A stretch of 64,000 nucleotides of DNA from Corynebacterium jeddahense. GTDB lineage: Bacteria > Actinomycetota > Actinomycetes > Mycobacteriales > Mycobacteriaceae. The notes beneath the pieces are model-generated. The model had not been told where the DNA came from, did no database searches, and saw nothing but the letters and a program-made list of their open reading frames with translations. This document shows positions 53,821 to 62,711 of the stretch, piece after piece (the first letter of the stretch is position 1; every line of letters starts with the position of its first letter). Position numbers and translations under genes: made by a program. Location of the stretch: contig NZ_CP063194.1 of NCBI RefSeq assembly GCF_028609865.1, positions 682,001 to 746,000 on the forward strand. Reading direction: 5' to 3'.

Positions 53821-54555
53821 CTACAGGCTGATGCCTCGCGCGGCGAGCCACGGCGCCGGGTCGACCGCGGTGGCACCGTCCGGCCAGATCTCGAAGTGGA
53901 GGTGGGTGCCGGTGGAGAAGCCCATGCTGCCCATGCCGGCGATGGTCTGGCCGGCCTGGACGTGCTCGCCGACGGAGACGTAGAGGGACTGCATGTGGCC
54001 GTACACGGAGATCGCGCCGTCGTTGTGGCGGATGCGGATCCACTGGCCGTAGCCCTGCGCCGGGCCGGAGTCGATGACGGTGCCCTCTTCCACCGCGCGG
54101 ATCGGGGTGCCGGGCACGTTCGCGATGTCCACGCCAGAGTGCATCGCGCCCCAGCGCATGCCGAAGCCGGAGGTGTAGGCGCCATCGGCGGGCTTGATGG
54201 ACAGCGGGGCGCGGGCGGCCTCGTCGAGGCGGGCGACCTCGTCGGAGTGCTGCACGGCCTTGGTGAGCTGGTCGGACAGGTTGTCCACCGGCTTGTACTC
54301 GGCGATCGCGAGGATCTGCGGGGACTGCTCCGCGGCCTCACCCGCAGCCGGCTGCGACTGCAGCTCGGCGGCGTCGGAGGCGAGCTTGATGTTCACGGCA
54401 TCGCCTTCAGCGTCGTGCGAGGTGAGCGCGCCAGCGGCGAGGCCGGAGAACCCTGCGGTGGACACGGCACCGGTGGCCACAGCCACGGCTGCGACGCGCC
54501 CCTTGTTCGGGGACTGCTTGCGGTGCTTCCCGCCCTGCTTTGTGGAGTTGAACAT
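53821..54555 (-). CDS. Secreted M23 peptidase (LytM domain), copy 2
   Basis: A 244-residue exported protein. It has a long basic N-region (MFNSTKQGGKHRKQSPNKGR), a hydrophobic segment to about residue 45, an Ala/Gln-rich helical linker, and a LytM domain (about 125-235) with MHSGVDIANVPG and GTHLHFEIWPDG zinc ligands and YGHM. It is a paralogue of copy 1 and likely a peptidoglycan endopeptidase. The upstream 282-bp gap (to 54837) contains GTTACTGTAAC at 54633-54643. Confidence 0.9.
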   Translation of the reverse strand: MFNSTKQGGKHRKQSPNKGRVAAVAVATGAVSTAGFSGLAAGALTSHDAEGDAVNIKLASDAAELQSQPAAGEAAEQSPQILAIAEYKPVDNLSDQLTKAVQHSDEVARLDEAARAPLSIKPADGAYTSGFGMRWGAMHSGVDIANVPGTPIRAVEEGTVIDSGPAQGYGQWIRIRHNDGAISVYGHMQSLYVSVGEHVQAGQTIAGMGSMGFSTGTHLHFEIWPDGATAVDPAPWLAARGISL

Positions 54556-54632
54556 GAGCCCTCTTCGAGATCGTCCGTTGGTCGCACCCGCGGCTCAGCG
54601 CAGAACCGTGACCTTCCTGTTATCTACGAGAG

Positions 54633-54643
54633 GTTACTGTAAC
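54633..54643. promoter_or_regulatory. GTTACTGTAAC palindrome upstream of M23 copy 2
   Basis: A perfect inverted repeat of GTTAC around a single T, 78-88 bp before the M23 copy 2 start. The GTAAC core suggests MtrA, although MtrA normally prefers direct repeats. Confidence 0.3.
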
Positions 54644-54837
54644 GAATTGGTTTCATACAGGCAACACAGAATCTGAAAAAACTCTAAATCGCGTCCAAAC
54701 TCGCGAACGTTACATCGCGCCCGACCTCAAAACCCCACGCCACGCCGTTCCGAGCCGGCATGAACGTGGCGCACGTCGCAGGTGTAGCGGGTGTCACTTC
54801 GCCGCGCACCCGCCGCGCAATGGCAGAGTGAGTACCG

Positions 54838-56106
54838 ATGAGCACGAACCCACAGACACGTTCCGGCATGCGCCCCGGGCGGCCCGAGGCATCCCCGCGG
54901 CGCCAGCGTGGCGGCAACGCCAACCGCCGGATCACCGGCGTCCGGCGCCGGGAGCAGACCGACCGCGTCCCGCAGACCACGCGCGAGCGGTTCCGCCACT
55001 ACCTCCAGTTCGCGCTCGTGCCCAACCTCGCGCTCGCGCTCGGCGCCGTCGCCGTGTGCCTCGCCGTCATCCTCATCTGCGGGTGGCGGCTGGCCTACCT
55101 GCCTTCCGCGGTGGGGGAGACGTGGTTCGTCCTCCACGGGGTGCCGTTGCGTATCGACGGCGTCACGCTCACCAACATGCCCCTGTTGCCGCCGCTTGCC
55201 GTGACGGGGATCGTCGCCACGCAAGTGCGCAAGGCGACCGCGAAGCGGGTGAGCATCCTCGACCTGCTGGCCCTGCTCACGCTCATCCTCGCGCTGCCGC
55301 TCGTGCTGAGCCTGATCGCCCTGTTCATGGTCTACGACGCCTCCGCGGTCTTCCCCGTGGAGACGCCGAACGTGGCGGTCGCGCTGGCGAGCCCGCTCGT
55401 GGTTCACTTCGTCGGCTTCGTCCTCGGCATCAAGCCGGTGGTGTGGAGCGCGCTCGCGGCCCGTGCCGACGTGCCGAAGGGCGTCGTCGGCGCCGCCCAG
55501 GCGGCCGGGAAGCTCGTCGTGCGGCTCGCCGTGGCGGCGGCCGTCGTCTACCTCGTCGCGCTCGCGGCCGGCTACCACCGCGTGGGCGAGCTGGCGGATC
55601 AGTTCCCGCAGCTCGGCGCCGGCGGCAAGGCGGGGCTCGCGGGCGTGAGCCTGCTCTACCTGCCCAACGCGGTCGTTGCGCAGCTCGCGGTGCTGCTCGG
55701 CGGGGCGTTCACGTGCGGCGGCGGCAGTGCAAACCTCTTCGCGCTCACGAACGTCGCCTACCCGCCGCTGCCGCTGTTCGCCGCGATCCCGGCCGAGCTG
55801 CCCGGGTGGGCGCCCGTCCTCCTCGTCGTCCCGGCCGCGGTGATCCTCCACGCCCTGCTCACAGCGCCGCTGCCGTTGCGCGACACCGTCGCCGCCGCAA
55901 CCTGGGCCGCGCTCGTCGGTGCACTGCTCGGCGTGTTCGCGTCCGGCACGGCAGGCGCCTACGGGCTCGTCGGCACCGACCCGTTTGTCCTCGCAATGCT
56001 GCTGTTCATCTGGGTCGCCGCGATCGGCGCGCTGGCCCGCGGCGTGGCGCTGCTGAGGCAACGCGCGACGCGCGGGCGCGGTGACTACACTGATGCGGGT
56101 GAGTGA
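54838..56106 (+). CDS. DUF6350 / PerM-like membrane protein
   Basis: A 422-residue polytopic protein. A basic, Arg-rich cytoplasmic N-terminus of about 55 residues is followed by about nine to ten hydrophobic segments. In mycobacteria PerM (Rv0955), encoded at the same place before purN, stabilises FtsB and supports division; the same is inferred here. Segments such as LANMPLLPPLAVTG-like and FTCGGGSANLFALTNVAYPPLPLFAAIPAELPGWAP are typical of the family. CAGAGT lies eight bases before the ATG at 54838. The purN gene starts inside its last codons. Confidence 0.8.
   Translation: MSTNPQTRSGMRPGRPEASPRRQRGGNANRRITGVRRREQTDRVPQTTRERFRHYLQFALVPNLALALGAVAVCLAVILICGWRLAYLPSAVGETWFVLHGVPLRIDGVTLTNMPLLPPLAVTGIVATQVRKATAKRVSILDLLALLTLILALPLVLSLIALFMVYDASAVFPVETPNVAVALASPLVVHFVGFVLGIKPVVWSALAARADVPKGVVGAAQAAGKLVVRLAVAAAVVYLVALAAGYHRVGELADQFPQLGAGGKAGLAGVSLLYLPNAVVAQLAVLLGGAFTCGGGSANLFALTNVAYPPLPLFAAIPAELPGWAPVLLVVPAAVILHALLTAPLPLRDTVAAATWAALVGALLGVFASGTAGAYGLVGTDPFVLAMLLFIWVAAIGALARGVALLRQRATRGRGDYTDAGE
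56086..56091 (+). promoter_or_regulatory. -10 box of leaderless purN
   Basis: TACACT, inside the end of the upstream gene, lies seven bases before the GTG at 56099. It implies that purNH has its own promoter besides read-through. Confidence 0.45.
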
Positions 56107-56692
56107 CTCTGCGAATTCGGTGGCCGTGCTCGTGTCGGGCACTGGCACGCTGCTGAAAGCGATACTCGATAACCAAAAGGACCGCTACCGCGTCGACCTC
56201 GTGGTGGCGGATCAAATTTGTCCGGGGGTGCAGCGGGCGAAGAATGCGGGGATCCGCACCGCCATCGTGCCGATGGAGACGAACCGCAACGAGTGGAACG
56301 CCAAGCTCACGGCCACCGTCGCGGCGGTCGAGCCGGACCTCGTGGTCTCCGCGGGCTTCATGCGCGTGCTCGGCCCCGCGTTCCTCGAGCGGTTCGAGGG
56401 GCGCACCATCAACGCCCACCCCTCGCTGCTGCCCGCGTTCCCCGGTGCCCACGCCGTCCAGGACGCGCTCGACTACGGCGTGAAGGTCACCGGCTGCACC
56501 GTGCACTACATCGATGCGGGCGTGGATACCGGCGAGATCATCGCCCAGCGCCCCGTGGTCATCGAAGCGGGCGATACCAGGCTCACACTGCACGAGCGGA
56601 TCAAGAAGGCCGAGCGCGAGCAGATCGTGGACGTCCTCAGTAACGCGACCATTCAAGACGGAAAGGCTGTTTTCTATGTCGACCGAGATTAA
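56099..56692 (+). CDS. purN: Phosphoribosylglycinamide formyltransferase
   Basis: A 197-residue PurN that formylates GAR in purine synthesis using 10-formyl-tetrahydrofolate. Conserved parts are [16 protein letters not shown] (substrate phosphate), the active-site [20 protein letters not shown] with catalytic Asn and His, and [22 protein letters not shown] with catalytic Asp. The start is GTG at 56099, seven bases after TACACT; an ATG two codons earlier (56093) is also possible. It overlaps the preceding gene by 8 bp and purH by 17 bp. Confidence 0.95.
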   Translation: MSDSANSVAVLVSGTGTLLKAILDNQKDRYRVDLVVADQICPGVQRAKNAGIRTAIVPMETNRNEWNAKLTATVAAVEPDLVVSAGFMRVLGPAFLERFEGRTINAHPSLLPAFPGAHAVQDALDYGVKVTGCTVHYIDAGVDTGEIIAQRPVVIEAGDTRLTLHERIKKAEREQIVDVLSNATIQDGKAVFYVDRD

Positions 56693-58205
56693 GCGTGCGC
56701 TGATCAGCGTCTACGACAAGACCGGGCTGGAGGAGCTGGCCCGAGCCCTTGGCGAGGCGGGGGTGGAGATCGTCTCCACGGGCTCCACCGCCAAGCGCAT
56801 CGCGGAGGCGGGCGTGCCCGTCACCGAGGTCGCCGAGCTCACCGGTTTCCCCGAGGTCCTCGACGGGCGTGTGAAGACGCTGCACCCGCGCGTGCACTCC
56901 GGCATCCTCGCCGACCTGCGCAAGGACGACCACGCCCGGCAGCTCGAGGAGCTGGGCATCGAGCCGTTCCAGCTCGTGGTGGTCAACCTGTACCCGTTCG
57001 AGGAGACCGTCGCCTCCGGCGCCAGCTACGACGAGTGCGTCGAGCAGATCGACATCGGTGGCCCGTCGATGGTCCGCGCCGCGGCGAAGAACCACCCGTC
57101 CGTCGCCGTGGTCACCTCCCCGCAGCGCTACGCCGACGTCATCGAGGCCGTGCGCGGTGAGGGCTTCAGCCTCGACGAGCGCAAGCAGCTCGCCCTCGAG
57201 GCGTTCACGCACACCGCGCGCTACGACGCCGCCGTGTCCTCCTGGTTCGCATCCCAGCTTGGCGACGCCTCCGGCGATGCCGCGTCCACCCCGCTGCGCT
57301 ACGGCGAGAACCCCCACCAGGCGGCCCGCCTGGAGAGCGAGGGCTGGGGCCTGGCCGGCGCGAAGCAGCACGGCGGCAAGGAGATGAGCTACAACAACTA
57401 CCAGGACGCGGACGCCGCCTGGCGCGCCGCGTGGGACCACGACGAGGCGTGCGTGGCCATCATCAAGCACGCGAACCCGTGCGGCGTCGCCGTGTCGGCC
57501 ACCTCGATCGCGGAGGCGCATGCGAAGGCGCACGCCTGCGACCCGGTCTCGGCTTACGGCGGGGTCATCGCCTGCAACCGCGAGGTCACACTCGAGCTCG
57601 CGGAGCAGATCAAGCCGATCTTCACCGAGGTGGTCATCGCGCCGTCCTACGCGCCGGACGCGCTCGAGCTGCTGCAGACGAAGAAGAACCTGCGCATCCT
57701 CGAGGTGCAGCCGCGCGAGCAGGAGGAGGAGCGCAAGCAGATCGCCGGCGGCTGGCTCGTCCAGGAGCGCGACCGCTTCCAGGCGGAGGGCGACAACCCG
57801 GCGAACTGGACCCTCGCCGCGGGCGAGCCGGCGGACGAGGCGACGCTGGCGGACCTCGCGTTCGCGTGGCGGGCCATCCGCTGCGTGAAGTCGAATGCGA
57901 TCCTCATCGCGTCCGAAGGGGCGTCGGTAGGCATCGGCATGGGCCAGGTCAACCGCGTCGACTCCGCCAAGCTCGCCGTGGACCGCGCGAACACTCTCGA
58001 CGAGGGGCGCAACCGCACGAACGGCGCCGTTGCCGCGTCCGACGCGTTCTTCCCGTTCGCTGACGGGTTCCAGCTGCTCGCGGACTCCGGCGTGAAGGCC
58101 GTGGTTCAGCCGGGCGGCTCCATCCGCGACGAGGAGGTCATCGCCGCGGCCAAGGAGGCAGGCGTGACCATGTACCTCACCGGCACCCGCCACTTCGCCC
58201 ACTAG
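56676..58205 (+). CDS. purH: Bifunctional AICAR formyltransferase / IMP cyclohydrolase
   Basis: A 509-residue PurH performing the last two steps of IMP synthesis. The N-terminal cyclohydrolase domain (about 1-195) has [30 protein letters not shown] and [15 protein letters not shown]. The C-terminal transformylase has [41 protein letters not shown] with the catalytic Lys-His, and [14 protein letters not shown] end text. GAAAGG lies 10 bases before the ATG, and purN overlaps by 17 bp, so the two are coupled. Confidence 0.97.
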   Translation: MSTEIKRALISVYDKTGLEELARALGEAGVEIVSTGSTAKRIAEAGVPVTEVAELTGFPEVLDGRVKTLHPRVHSGILADLRKDDHARQLEELGIEPFQLVVVNLYPFEETVASGASYDECVEQIDIGGPSMVRAAAKNHPSVAVVTSPQRYADVIEAVRGEGFSLDERKQLALEAFTHTARYDAAVSSWFASQLGDASGDAASTPLRYGENPHQAARLESEGWGLAGAKQHGGKEMSYNNYQDADAAWRAAWDHDEACVAIIKHANPCGVAVSATSIAEAHAKAHACDPVSAYGGVIACNREVTLELAEQIKPIFTEVVIAPSYAPDALELLQTKKNLRILEVQPREQEEERKQIAGGWLVQERDRFQAEGDNPANWTLAAGEPADEATLADLAFAWRAIRCVKSNAILIASEGASVGIGMGQVNRVDSAKLAVDRANTLDEGRNRTNGAVAASDAFFPFADGFQLLADSGVKAVVQPGGSIRDEEVIAAAKEAGVTMYLTGTRHFAH

Positions 58206-58225
58206 CTACACCCCAGAAAATTCCC

Positions 58226-59071
58226 GTGTCTTCCAAAGCTGCCGCGCTGGCGCTGTCCGCAGGCCTGGCGCTTCCCACCTACACGGCCATCGAACAGATC
58301 CCGGTCGTCGGCCAGCCGATTGTGCAAGCGTACAACCAGCTCCCGCCGCAGGTGCAGCGGGCGATCCACCTGCCGCTGCCGTTGACGTCGCCGGAGCGGC
58401 AGGAGGCGGAACGTCGCGTCGATACGCAAGCCGCCCTCGACCGCCTTGTGGCGGACGTGGTGGCGCGCCACGGGGGACGCGCGGCCGTCTCCGTGGGCGG
58501 CGTGACCGCCGGCGACAACCGGCCCGAGCCGGCGTTTTCGACGATGAAGGTCCCCCTTGCCATTGCGGCGCTGCGCCAGAGCCAGGCGTTCTACCCGGAC
58601 GCCGAGGCAGCGGTGACTCGCTCGGACAACGCCGCCGCGTACCGGATGTTCGCCCAGGTGCCGTCGCAGGCGTACGGGTCCGTGATCGCGGAGGCGGGAT
58701 CGCGCACCACCAACTCGGCGGCGTACCAGATGAGCACGATGTGGACGACGAGCGACCAGGCCGCCTTCGCCGCCGGGCTGCGCTGCGTGCGGGGCCACGA
58801 GCCGGTGCTGGAGATGATGGGCCGCATCGTGGACTACCAGCGGTGGGGCCTGGGCCGCGTCCCGGGGGCCCGGTTCAAGGGCGGGTGGAACTACTACCAG
58901 AACGGCCACCTGGCCAGGCAGTTCGGCCTCATCCCCGGGCCGAACGGGGACGTCGCGGTGGCCATCACCGCGTACAGCCCGAACGGCCACGAGGGCAGCT
59001 ACGCCATGCTCAGCGAGCTGGCGAACGGTCTCGCGGGGATGCGCGCGGATCTGTCGCCATCGCGCTGCTGA
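58226..59071 (+). CDS. Exported SxxK serine hydrolase (beta-lactamase-like fold)
   Basis: A 281-residue protein with an N-terminal hydrophobic segment (AAALALSAGLALPTYTA). Its motifs are those of penicillin-interacting enzymes: SxxK S105-T-M-K108 (AFSTMKVPLAI), SDN 133-135 (TRSDNAAAYRM) and KGG 218-220 (ARFKGGW). It lacks the Glu loop of class A beta-lactamases that I would expect, so a wall peptidase or lipid-type hydrolase is as likely as a beta-lactamase. The start is GTG at 58226. A paralogue with the same three motifs is at 59820-60701. Confidence 0.75.
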   Translation: MSSKAAALALSAGLALPTYTAIEQIPVVGQPIVQAYNQLPPQVQRAIHLPLPLTSPERQEAERRVDTQAALDRLVADVVARHGGRAAVSVGGVTAGDNRPEPAFSTMKVPLAIAALRQSQAFYPDAEAAVTRSDNAAAYRMFAQVPSQAYGSVIAEAGSRTTNSAAYQMSTMWTTSDQAAFAAGLRCVRGHEPVLEMMGRIVDYQRWGLGRVPGARFKGGWNYYQNGHLARQFGLIPGPNGDVAVAITAYSPNGHEGSYAMLSELANGLAGMRADLSPSRC

Positions 59072-59181
59072 CCGCGGTGCTGCGCGGCGTATGCCGGTGT
59101 TTTAGAATTTATTGCGACCAGCTGCGAGGCAGCAACGAGGTAGACGCTGGCGCCGCCGCGGTGCCGCGGGAAGGCGCGGAC

Positions 59182-59826
59182 ATGTCCAACCAGAATTCCA
59201 ACGGGTTCTACCCAGACGAGCGGTACAATACCGACCCCGAGATCGGGCGTACCGAGCAATTCGGGGCGGTGCCGCAGCAGCAGTACCCGCAGCAGTACGG
59301 ACAGCCCCAGTACCAGCAGCCTCAGTACCAGCAGCCGCAATACCAGCAGCAGTACGCCCAGCCCTACGCGGGCGGCTACCCGCAGCAGCCCCAGCCGGAA
59401 CGGCGCGGGATGAACGGCTGGCTCATCGCGCTCCTCGTGCTGCTCGTCGCGGGCATCGTCGGCGCGCTCGCGTACCTCGGCGGCACCGGCGCCTTCAACC
59501 GGTCGAGCGAGCCCGTGACGTCCACCGTGGTGGAGACCCAGACCATGGAGAGATCCAGCGCCACCCAGGCGCCGGCCCCAGCCGAGCCCGCGAAGCCGAG
59601 CCGTCGCACCTACAGCAACTACGCGCCGAACACGAGTGTCACCAGCTCCGGGTTCGCCGCCAACGTGTACTCCGCGTTCATCGACGAGTACAACCGCACC
59701 GGCAACGCCAACATCACCGTTTCCGCTTACAGCCCCGCCACGGGCCAGACCTACCGCATGTCCTGCAGCGGCGCCGCGACGGTGCTCTGCTCCGGCGGCA
59801 ACAACGCGCAGGTCAAGATTTGGTAG
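59182..59826 (+). CDS. Q/P/Y-rich single-pass membrane protein
   Basis: A 214-residue protein. The cytoplasmic N-terminal 75 residues are low-complexity with QPQYQ repeats (about 31-62) rich in Gln, Pro and Tyr. A single span follows (about 79-100, GWLIALLVLLVAGIVGALAYL). After a Ser/Thr/Ala/Pro linker, the exported 80-residue domain (SGFAANVYSAFIDEYNRTGNANITVSAYSPATGQTYRMSC) has a Cys pair. GGAAGG lies seven bases before the ATG. It lies between two serine hydrolases and overlaps the second, so they probably work together; the function is unknown. Confidence 0.75.
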   Translation: MSNQNSNGFYPDERYNTDPEIGRTEQFGAVPQQQYPQQYGQPQYQQPQYQQPQYQQQYAQPYAGGYPQQPQPERRGMNGWLIALLVLLVAGIVGALAYLGGTGAFNRSSEPVTSTVVETQTMERSSATQAPAPAEPAKPSRRTYSNYAPNTSVTSSGFAANVYSAFIDEYNRTGNANITVSAYSPATGQTYRMSCSGAATVLCSGGNNAQVKIW

Positions 59827-60701
59827 GCAGCCGCGCTCGCGCCGCCGGCGTGCTCGCCTGCGCGACGCTCGCCCTCGCGGGATGCGGGACGGACGAGGCG
59901 CCCACCCCGGTCACCGTCACCAGCACGTCGTACATCCCGCCGGCCCAGGCCCCCGCGCCGCCGCCCGCCGCACCACCCGCGCCGCCCTCGCCCGTCGACG
60001 CCACGGATGCGCAGTCGCTTCTCGACGCCACGGTGGCCGACACAGTCGCCTCATTCGGCGGCCAACTCGGTGCCGCCACCCTCGCGGAGGCGGGCCCGAT
60101 CGCGGCCGGCTTCACCGACGCGAGCCCGGCCTGGTCCACCATCAAGGTGCCCATCGCGGTTGCCACGATGCGCACGCACCCGGAGCTCGCCGACTCGGTG
60201 CGCGCGGCGATCACGCTCTCGGACAACAATGCGGCGGAGCTGATGTTTGCCACGGTCGGGCCGGAGCCCGTCGATACGGTGCTTGCGGAGGCAGGGCTCG
60301 ACGCTGCGGTGAACACGGTCAAGGTGCGCCCCGAATTCAGCACGTTCGGGCAGACCGCGCTCGGGGTTGCCGACGAGGCGGCGCTCGCGGACCACCTCGC
60401 CTGCCTCGCGGGCGCGGCCGACGTGCTATCGCTCATGGGGCAGGTGGACGCCTCCCAGGCGTACGGCCTCGGCTCGGTGGGCGCGCTGTTCAAGGGCGGG
60501 TGGGGCCCGGACGCCGCCGGTATGTACCAGGTGCGCCAGCTCGGGCTCATGCCGCGCGGCGACGGCACGTTCGCGCCCGTGGCGCTCACGGCGCTGCCCG
60601 CGGACGGCTCGTACGCCACCGGGCAGGCGATGCTCAACGCCGCGGCGCAGCAGCTCGCCGCGAACGCGGTGGCGCTGCCCGTTGCGAGCTGCCAGCCCTA
60701 G
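59820..60701 (+). CDS. Lipoprotein SxxK serine hydrolase
   Basis: A 293-residue lipoprotein (lipobox LALAGC, C22) with a Pro/Ala/Thr linker and the same hydrolase core as the gene at 58226: S106-T-I-K109 (AWSTIKVPIAV), SDN 134-136 (LSDNNAAELM) and KGG 225-227 (ALFKGGWGP). The start is TTG at 59820, overlapping the stop of the Q/P/Y-rich protein gene by seven bases; a GTG at 59850 would truncate the signal peptide. The stop shares CTAG (60698-60701) with the convergent TetR gene. Confidence 0.78.
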   Translation: MVGSRARAAGVLACATLALAGCGTDEAPTPVTVTSTSYIPPAQAPAPPPAAPPAPPSPVDATDAQSLLDATVADTVASFGGQLGAATLAEAGPIAAGFTDASPAWSTIKVPIAVATMRTHPELADSVRAAITLSDNNAAELMFATVGPEPVDTVLAEAGLDAAVNTVKVRPEFSTFGQTALGVADEAALADHLACLAGAADVLSLMGQVDASQAYGLGSVGALFKGGWGPDAAGMYQVRQLGLMPRGDGTFAPVALTALPADGSYATGQAMLNAAAQQLAANAVALPVASCQP

Positions 60702-61414
60702 CGGCCGGCCTTCCCGTCGGCGCTGTCCGTGCCTTCGGTGCCACGCTCGTCGGACACGAGCGCGACGAGCTCGAGCATGCGCTCGGTGCGCCGCTCTGGC
60801 AGGTCGGTGTGGAGGACGTCGAGCACGGCGTCCGCGATGGTGACGGAGGGCTCCGGCAGGGCGTCGTCGACAAGCGGATAGGGCGCGGTGCCGGTGTTGT
60901 CGCGCATCTCGATGGCGGCGAGCGTCATGTGGAAGGGCAGCTCGATGCGCGGGTCGTCCTCGCCGACGATCTGCGCGGCGAGGCCCTTAAAGATGTCCTC
61001 GAGGCGCTGCCGGGCCTCGTGGTACTCCGCGAACTCCTCGGAGAAGAGCACGGGCAGCTGGTAGAGGCGCCCGACGTTCCAATTCGAGGACAGGAGGATG
61101 CGCGTTTCCGCGGCGACGAGCGCCCAGAGCTTCACCGCGGCGGTCTCGTCGGTCTCCGCGAGGTCGGAGGCGAGGTCGAGCGCGGGCTGGATGGTGCCCA
61201 TGAGGAGGGTGATGAAGATGTCGCGCTTGGAGGGGAAGTGGTAGTACAGCGACGCCTGGCGCATGCCGACGGCGTCCGCGATGTCGTGCGTCGACGTGGT
61301 AGCGAAGCCCTTCCTTGTGAACAGCTCCGAGGCGGCGTCGAGGATCTCGTCTCGGGCGGTGGCCCCGCGGCGCCGCGGGCTCTGCTTGCGCGGGCGGCCG
61401 ACTGGTTTAGCCAT
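60698..61414 (-). CDS. TetR-family transcriptional regulator
   Basis: A 238-residue TetR regulator. A basic N-terminal tail (MAKPVGRPRKQSPRRRGATARD) leads to the helix-turn-helix at about 22-68 (ILDAASELFTRKGFATTSTHDIADAVGMRQASLYYHFPSKRDIF). A helical ligand-binding domain follows (about 75-225), of unknown ligand. AGAGGAG lies five bases before the ATG at 61414; an in-frame GTG two codons earlier is less likely. Its targets are unknown, and there is no divergent gene to suggest one. Confidence 0.92.
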   Translation of the reverse strand: MAKPVGRPRKQSPRRRGATARDEILDAASELFTRKGFATTSTHDIADAVGMRQASLYYHFPSKRDIFITLLMGTIQPALDLASDLAETDETAAVKLWALVAAETRILLSSNWNVGRLYQLPVLFSEEFAEYHEARQRLEDIFKGLAAQIVGEDDPRIELPFHMTLAAIEMRDNTGTAPYPLVDDALPEPSVTIADAVLDVLHTDLPERRTERMLELVALVSDERGTEGTDSADGKAGR

Positions 61415-61453
61415 GTGCACTCCTCTCCATGAACCGGCGCTAACTATAGATGA

Positions 61454-61498
61454 AAAGCACCCGCGCTCAACCCTGCGGGAGGGGAGTGCGGGTGCTTT
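61454..61498. terminator. Terminator between rpsR and the TetR gene region
   Basis: AAAGCACCCGC (61454-61464) pairs with GCGGGTGCTTT (61488-61498) in an 11-bp stem. On the minus strand TTTTCATC follows, so it ends the ribosomal protein operon. Confidence 0.8.
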
Positions 61499-61537
61499 CG
61501 AGCCGAAGACTCTACGCTGTCATCGTCAACCGGCTGA

Positions 61538-61786
61538 TTAGCGGGTGGTGAACGGCAGAAGAGCCATCTCGCGGGCGTTCTTCACCGCGGTAGCAACCTG
61601 GCGCTGCTGCTGCGGAGTCAGGCCCGTCACGCGGCGGGAGCGGATCTTGTGACGGTCGGAGATGAACAGACGCAGGGTCTCCACATCCTTGTAATCGACC
61701 TTCTCGATGCCCTTCGCCTTCAGCGGGTTCTTCTTCGGGCGACGGGACTGCTCCATACGCGGCTTACGCGTGTTGTTGCGCTTCAT
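61538..61786 (-). CDS. rpsR: 30S ribosomal protein S18
   Basis: An 82-residue S18 ([54 protein letters not shown]). It has no Cys, so it is a zinc-independent (C-) form. It is the last gene of the rpmB-rpmG-rpsN-rpsR operon, 12 bp after rpsN, and ends before the hairpin at 61454-61498. Confidence 0.96.
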   Translation of the reverse strand: MKRNNTRKPRMEQSRRPKKNPLKAKGIEKVDYKDVETLRLFISDRHKIRSRRVTGLTPQQQRQVATAVKNAREMALLPFTTR

Positions 61787-61798
61787 TCTCAGTCCTCC

Positions 61799-62104
61799 TT
61801 ACCACGAAGACTTACGGACGCCAGGCAGCTCACCGCGGTGGGCCATCTCGCGCATACGGACACGGGAAACACCGAACTTGCGGAGGTAGCCGCGCGGGCG
61901 GCCGTCACGCGAGTCGCGGTTGCGCACGCGCACCGGGGAGGCGTCACGCGGCTGACGGTTGAGCTCGAACTGAGCATCGAGACGGTCCTCGTCGGACGTC
62001 TCCGGGTTCTTGATGATCGCCTTGAGCTCGTTACGGCGTTCTGCGTAGCGAGCGACGGTCTCCTTGCGCTGTTCGTTCTTAGCGATCTTGGACTTCTTCG
62101 CCAT
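61799..62104 (-). CDS. rpsN: 30S ribosomal protein S14, long zinc-free form
   Basis: A 101-residue S14 of the long type ([74 protein letters not shown]). It has no Cys, unlike the short Zn-binding S14 with CxxC pairs. It is 3 bp downstream of rpmG in the same operon. Confidence 0.96.
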   Translation of the reverse strand: MAKKSKIAKNEQRKETVARYAERRNELKAIIKNPETSDEDRLDAQFELNRQPRDASPVRVRNRDSRDGRPRGYLRKFGVSRVRMREMAHRGELPGVRKSSW

Positions 62105-62107
62105 GGA

Positions 62108-62272
62108 TTATCGCTCCTCGCGGAATTCGACGTGCTTGCGCGCAATCGGGTCGTACTTCTTCAGCGAGATGCGATCCGGGTTGTTGCGCTTGTTCTTGCG
62201 GGTGACGTAGGTGAAGCCGGTGCCCGCGGTCGACTTCAGCTTGATGATCGGGCGGATGTCATTGCGTGCCAT
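62108..62272 (-). CDS. rpmG: 50S ribosomal protein L33, zinc-free form
   Basis: A 54-residue protein starting [19 protein letters not shown] and ending [15 protein letters not shown]. It is the standard length of L33 and has no Cys. Its ATG overlaps the rpmB TAA (TAATG), so translation is coupled. Confidence 0.95.
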   Translation of the reverse strand: MARNDIRPIIKLKSTAGTGFTYVTRKNKRNNPDRISLKKYDPIARKHVEFREER

Positions 62273-62508
62273 TAGATCTTCTCACCTCGTGCTCGGATCT
62301 GGGCCACGACGGACTCGATGCCGTCGCGGTCGATGATCTTCAGGCCCTTGGTGGAGACGTTCAGGGTGATGGTACGGCCCTCGGAGGGCAGGTAGAACTT
62401 CCGCTTCTGCACGTTGGGGTTCCAACGGCGAGAGTGGCGGCGGTGCGAGTGCGAGACGGTCTTGCCGAACGACGGCTGACGTCCCGTGACCTGGCAATGT
62501 GCCGACAT
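62272..62508 (-). CDS. rpmB: 50S ribosomal protein L28, zinc-free form
   Basis: A 78-residue L28 ([45 protein letters not shown]). Only one Cys (C5) remains of the CxxC pair found in zinc-binding L28. It is the first gene of the four-gene operon. AAGGAAG lies six bases before the ATG at 62508. I see no Zur-type box (AT-rich TGAnAATGATTTTCA-like) in the 203 bp upstream. Confidence 0.95.
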   Translation of the reverse strand: MSAHCQVTGRQPSFGKTVSHSHRRHSRRWNPNVQKRKFYLPSEGRTITLNVSTKGLKIIDRDGIESVVAQIRARGEKI

Positions 62509-62711
62509 GGGTTAGCTTCCTTACTCTTCTTGCCGCCCACGCATCGATCACAAAATGAGGAAAGCACCAGGTGAGGGGCGGAGTGAGGGTCCGCGGTCGG
62601 TGCTCGTGCAATCGGTTGACGCAGGCGTATACGTGTACTTCGACAACAGCGAGTGACAACCATACAGCCTGGCGGGCCGGATTCCTAATTGCTCCCCGCC
62701 GCTCTGCGGTG

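Noticed and set aside
54556..54700. A c-di-AMP (ydaO-type) riboswitch before M23 copy 2
   Set aside because: Such switches precede wall hydrolase genes in actinobacteria, but the conserved core could not be aligned here with confidence.
60698..61414. Naming the TetR regulator acnR
   Set aside because: There is no aconitase gene nearby, and the sequence gives no specific link.
62509..62711. A Zur operator before rpmB
   Set aside because: No AT-rich palindrome resembling known actinobacterial Zur boxes is present.
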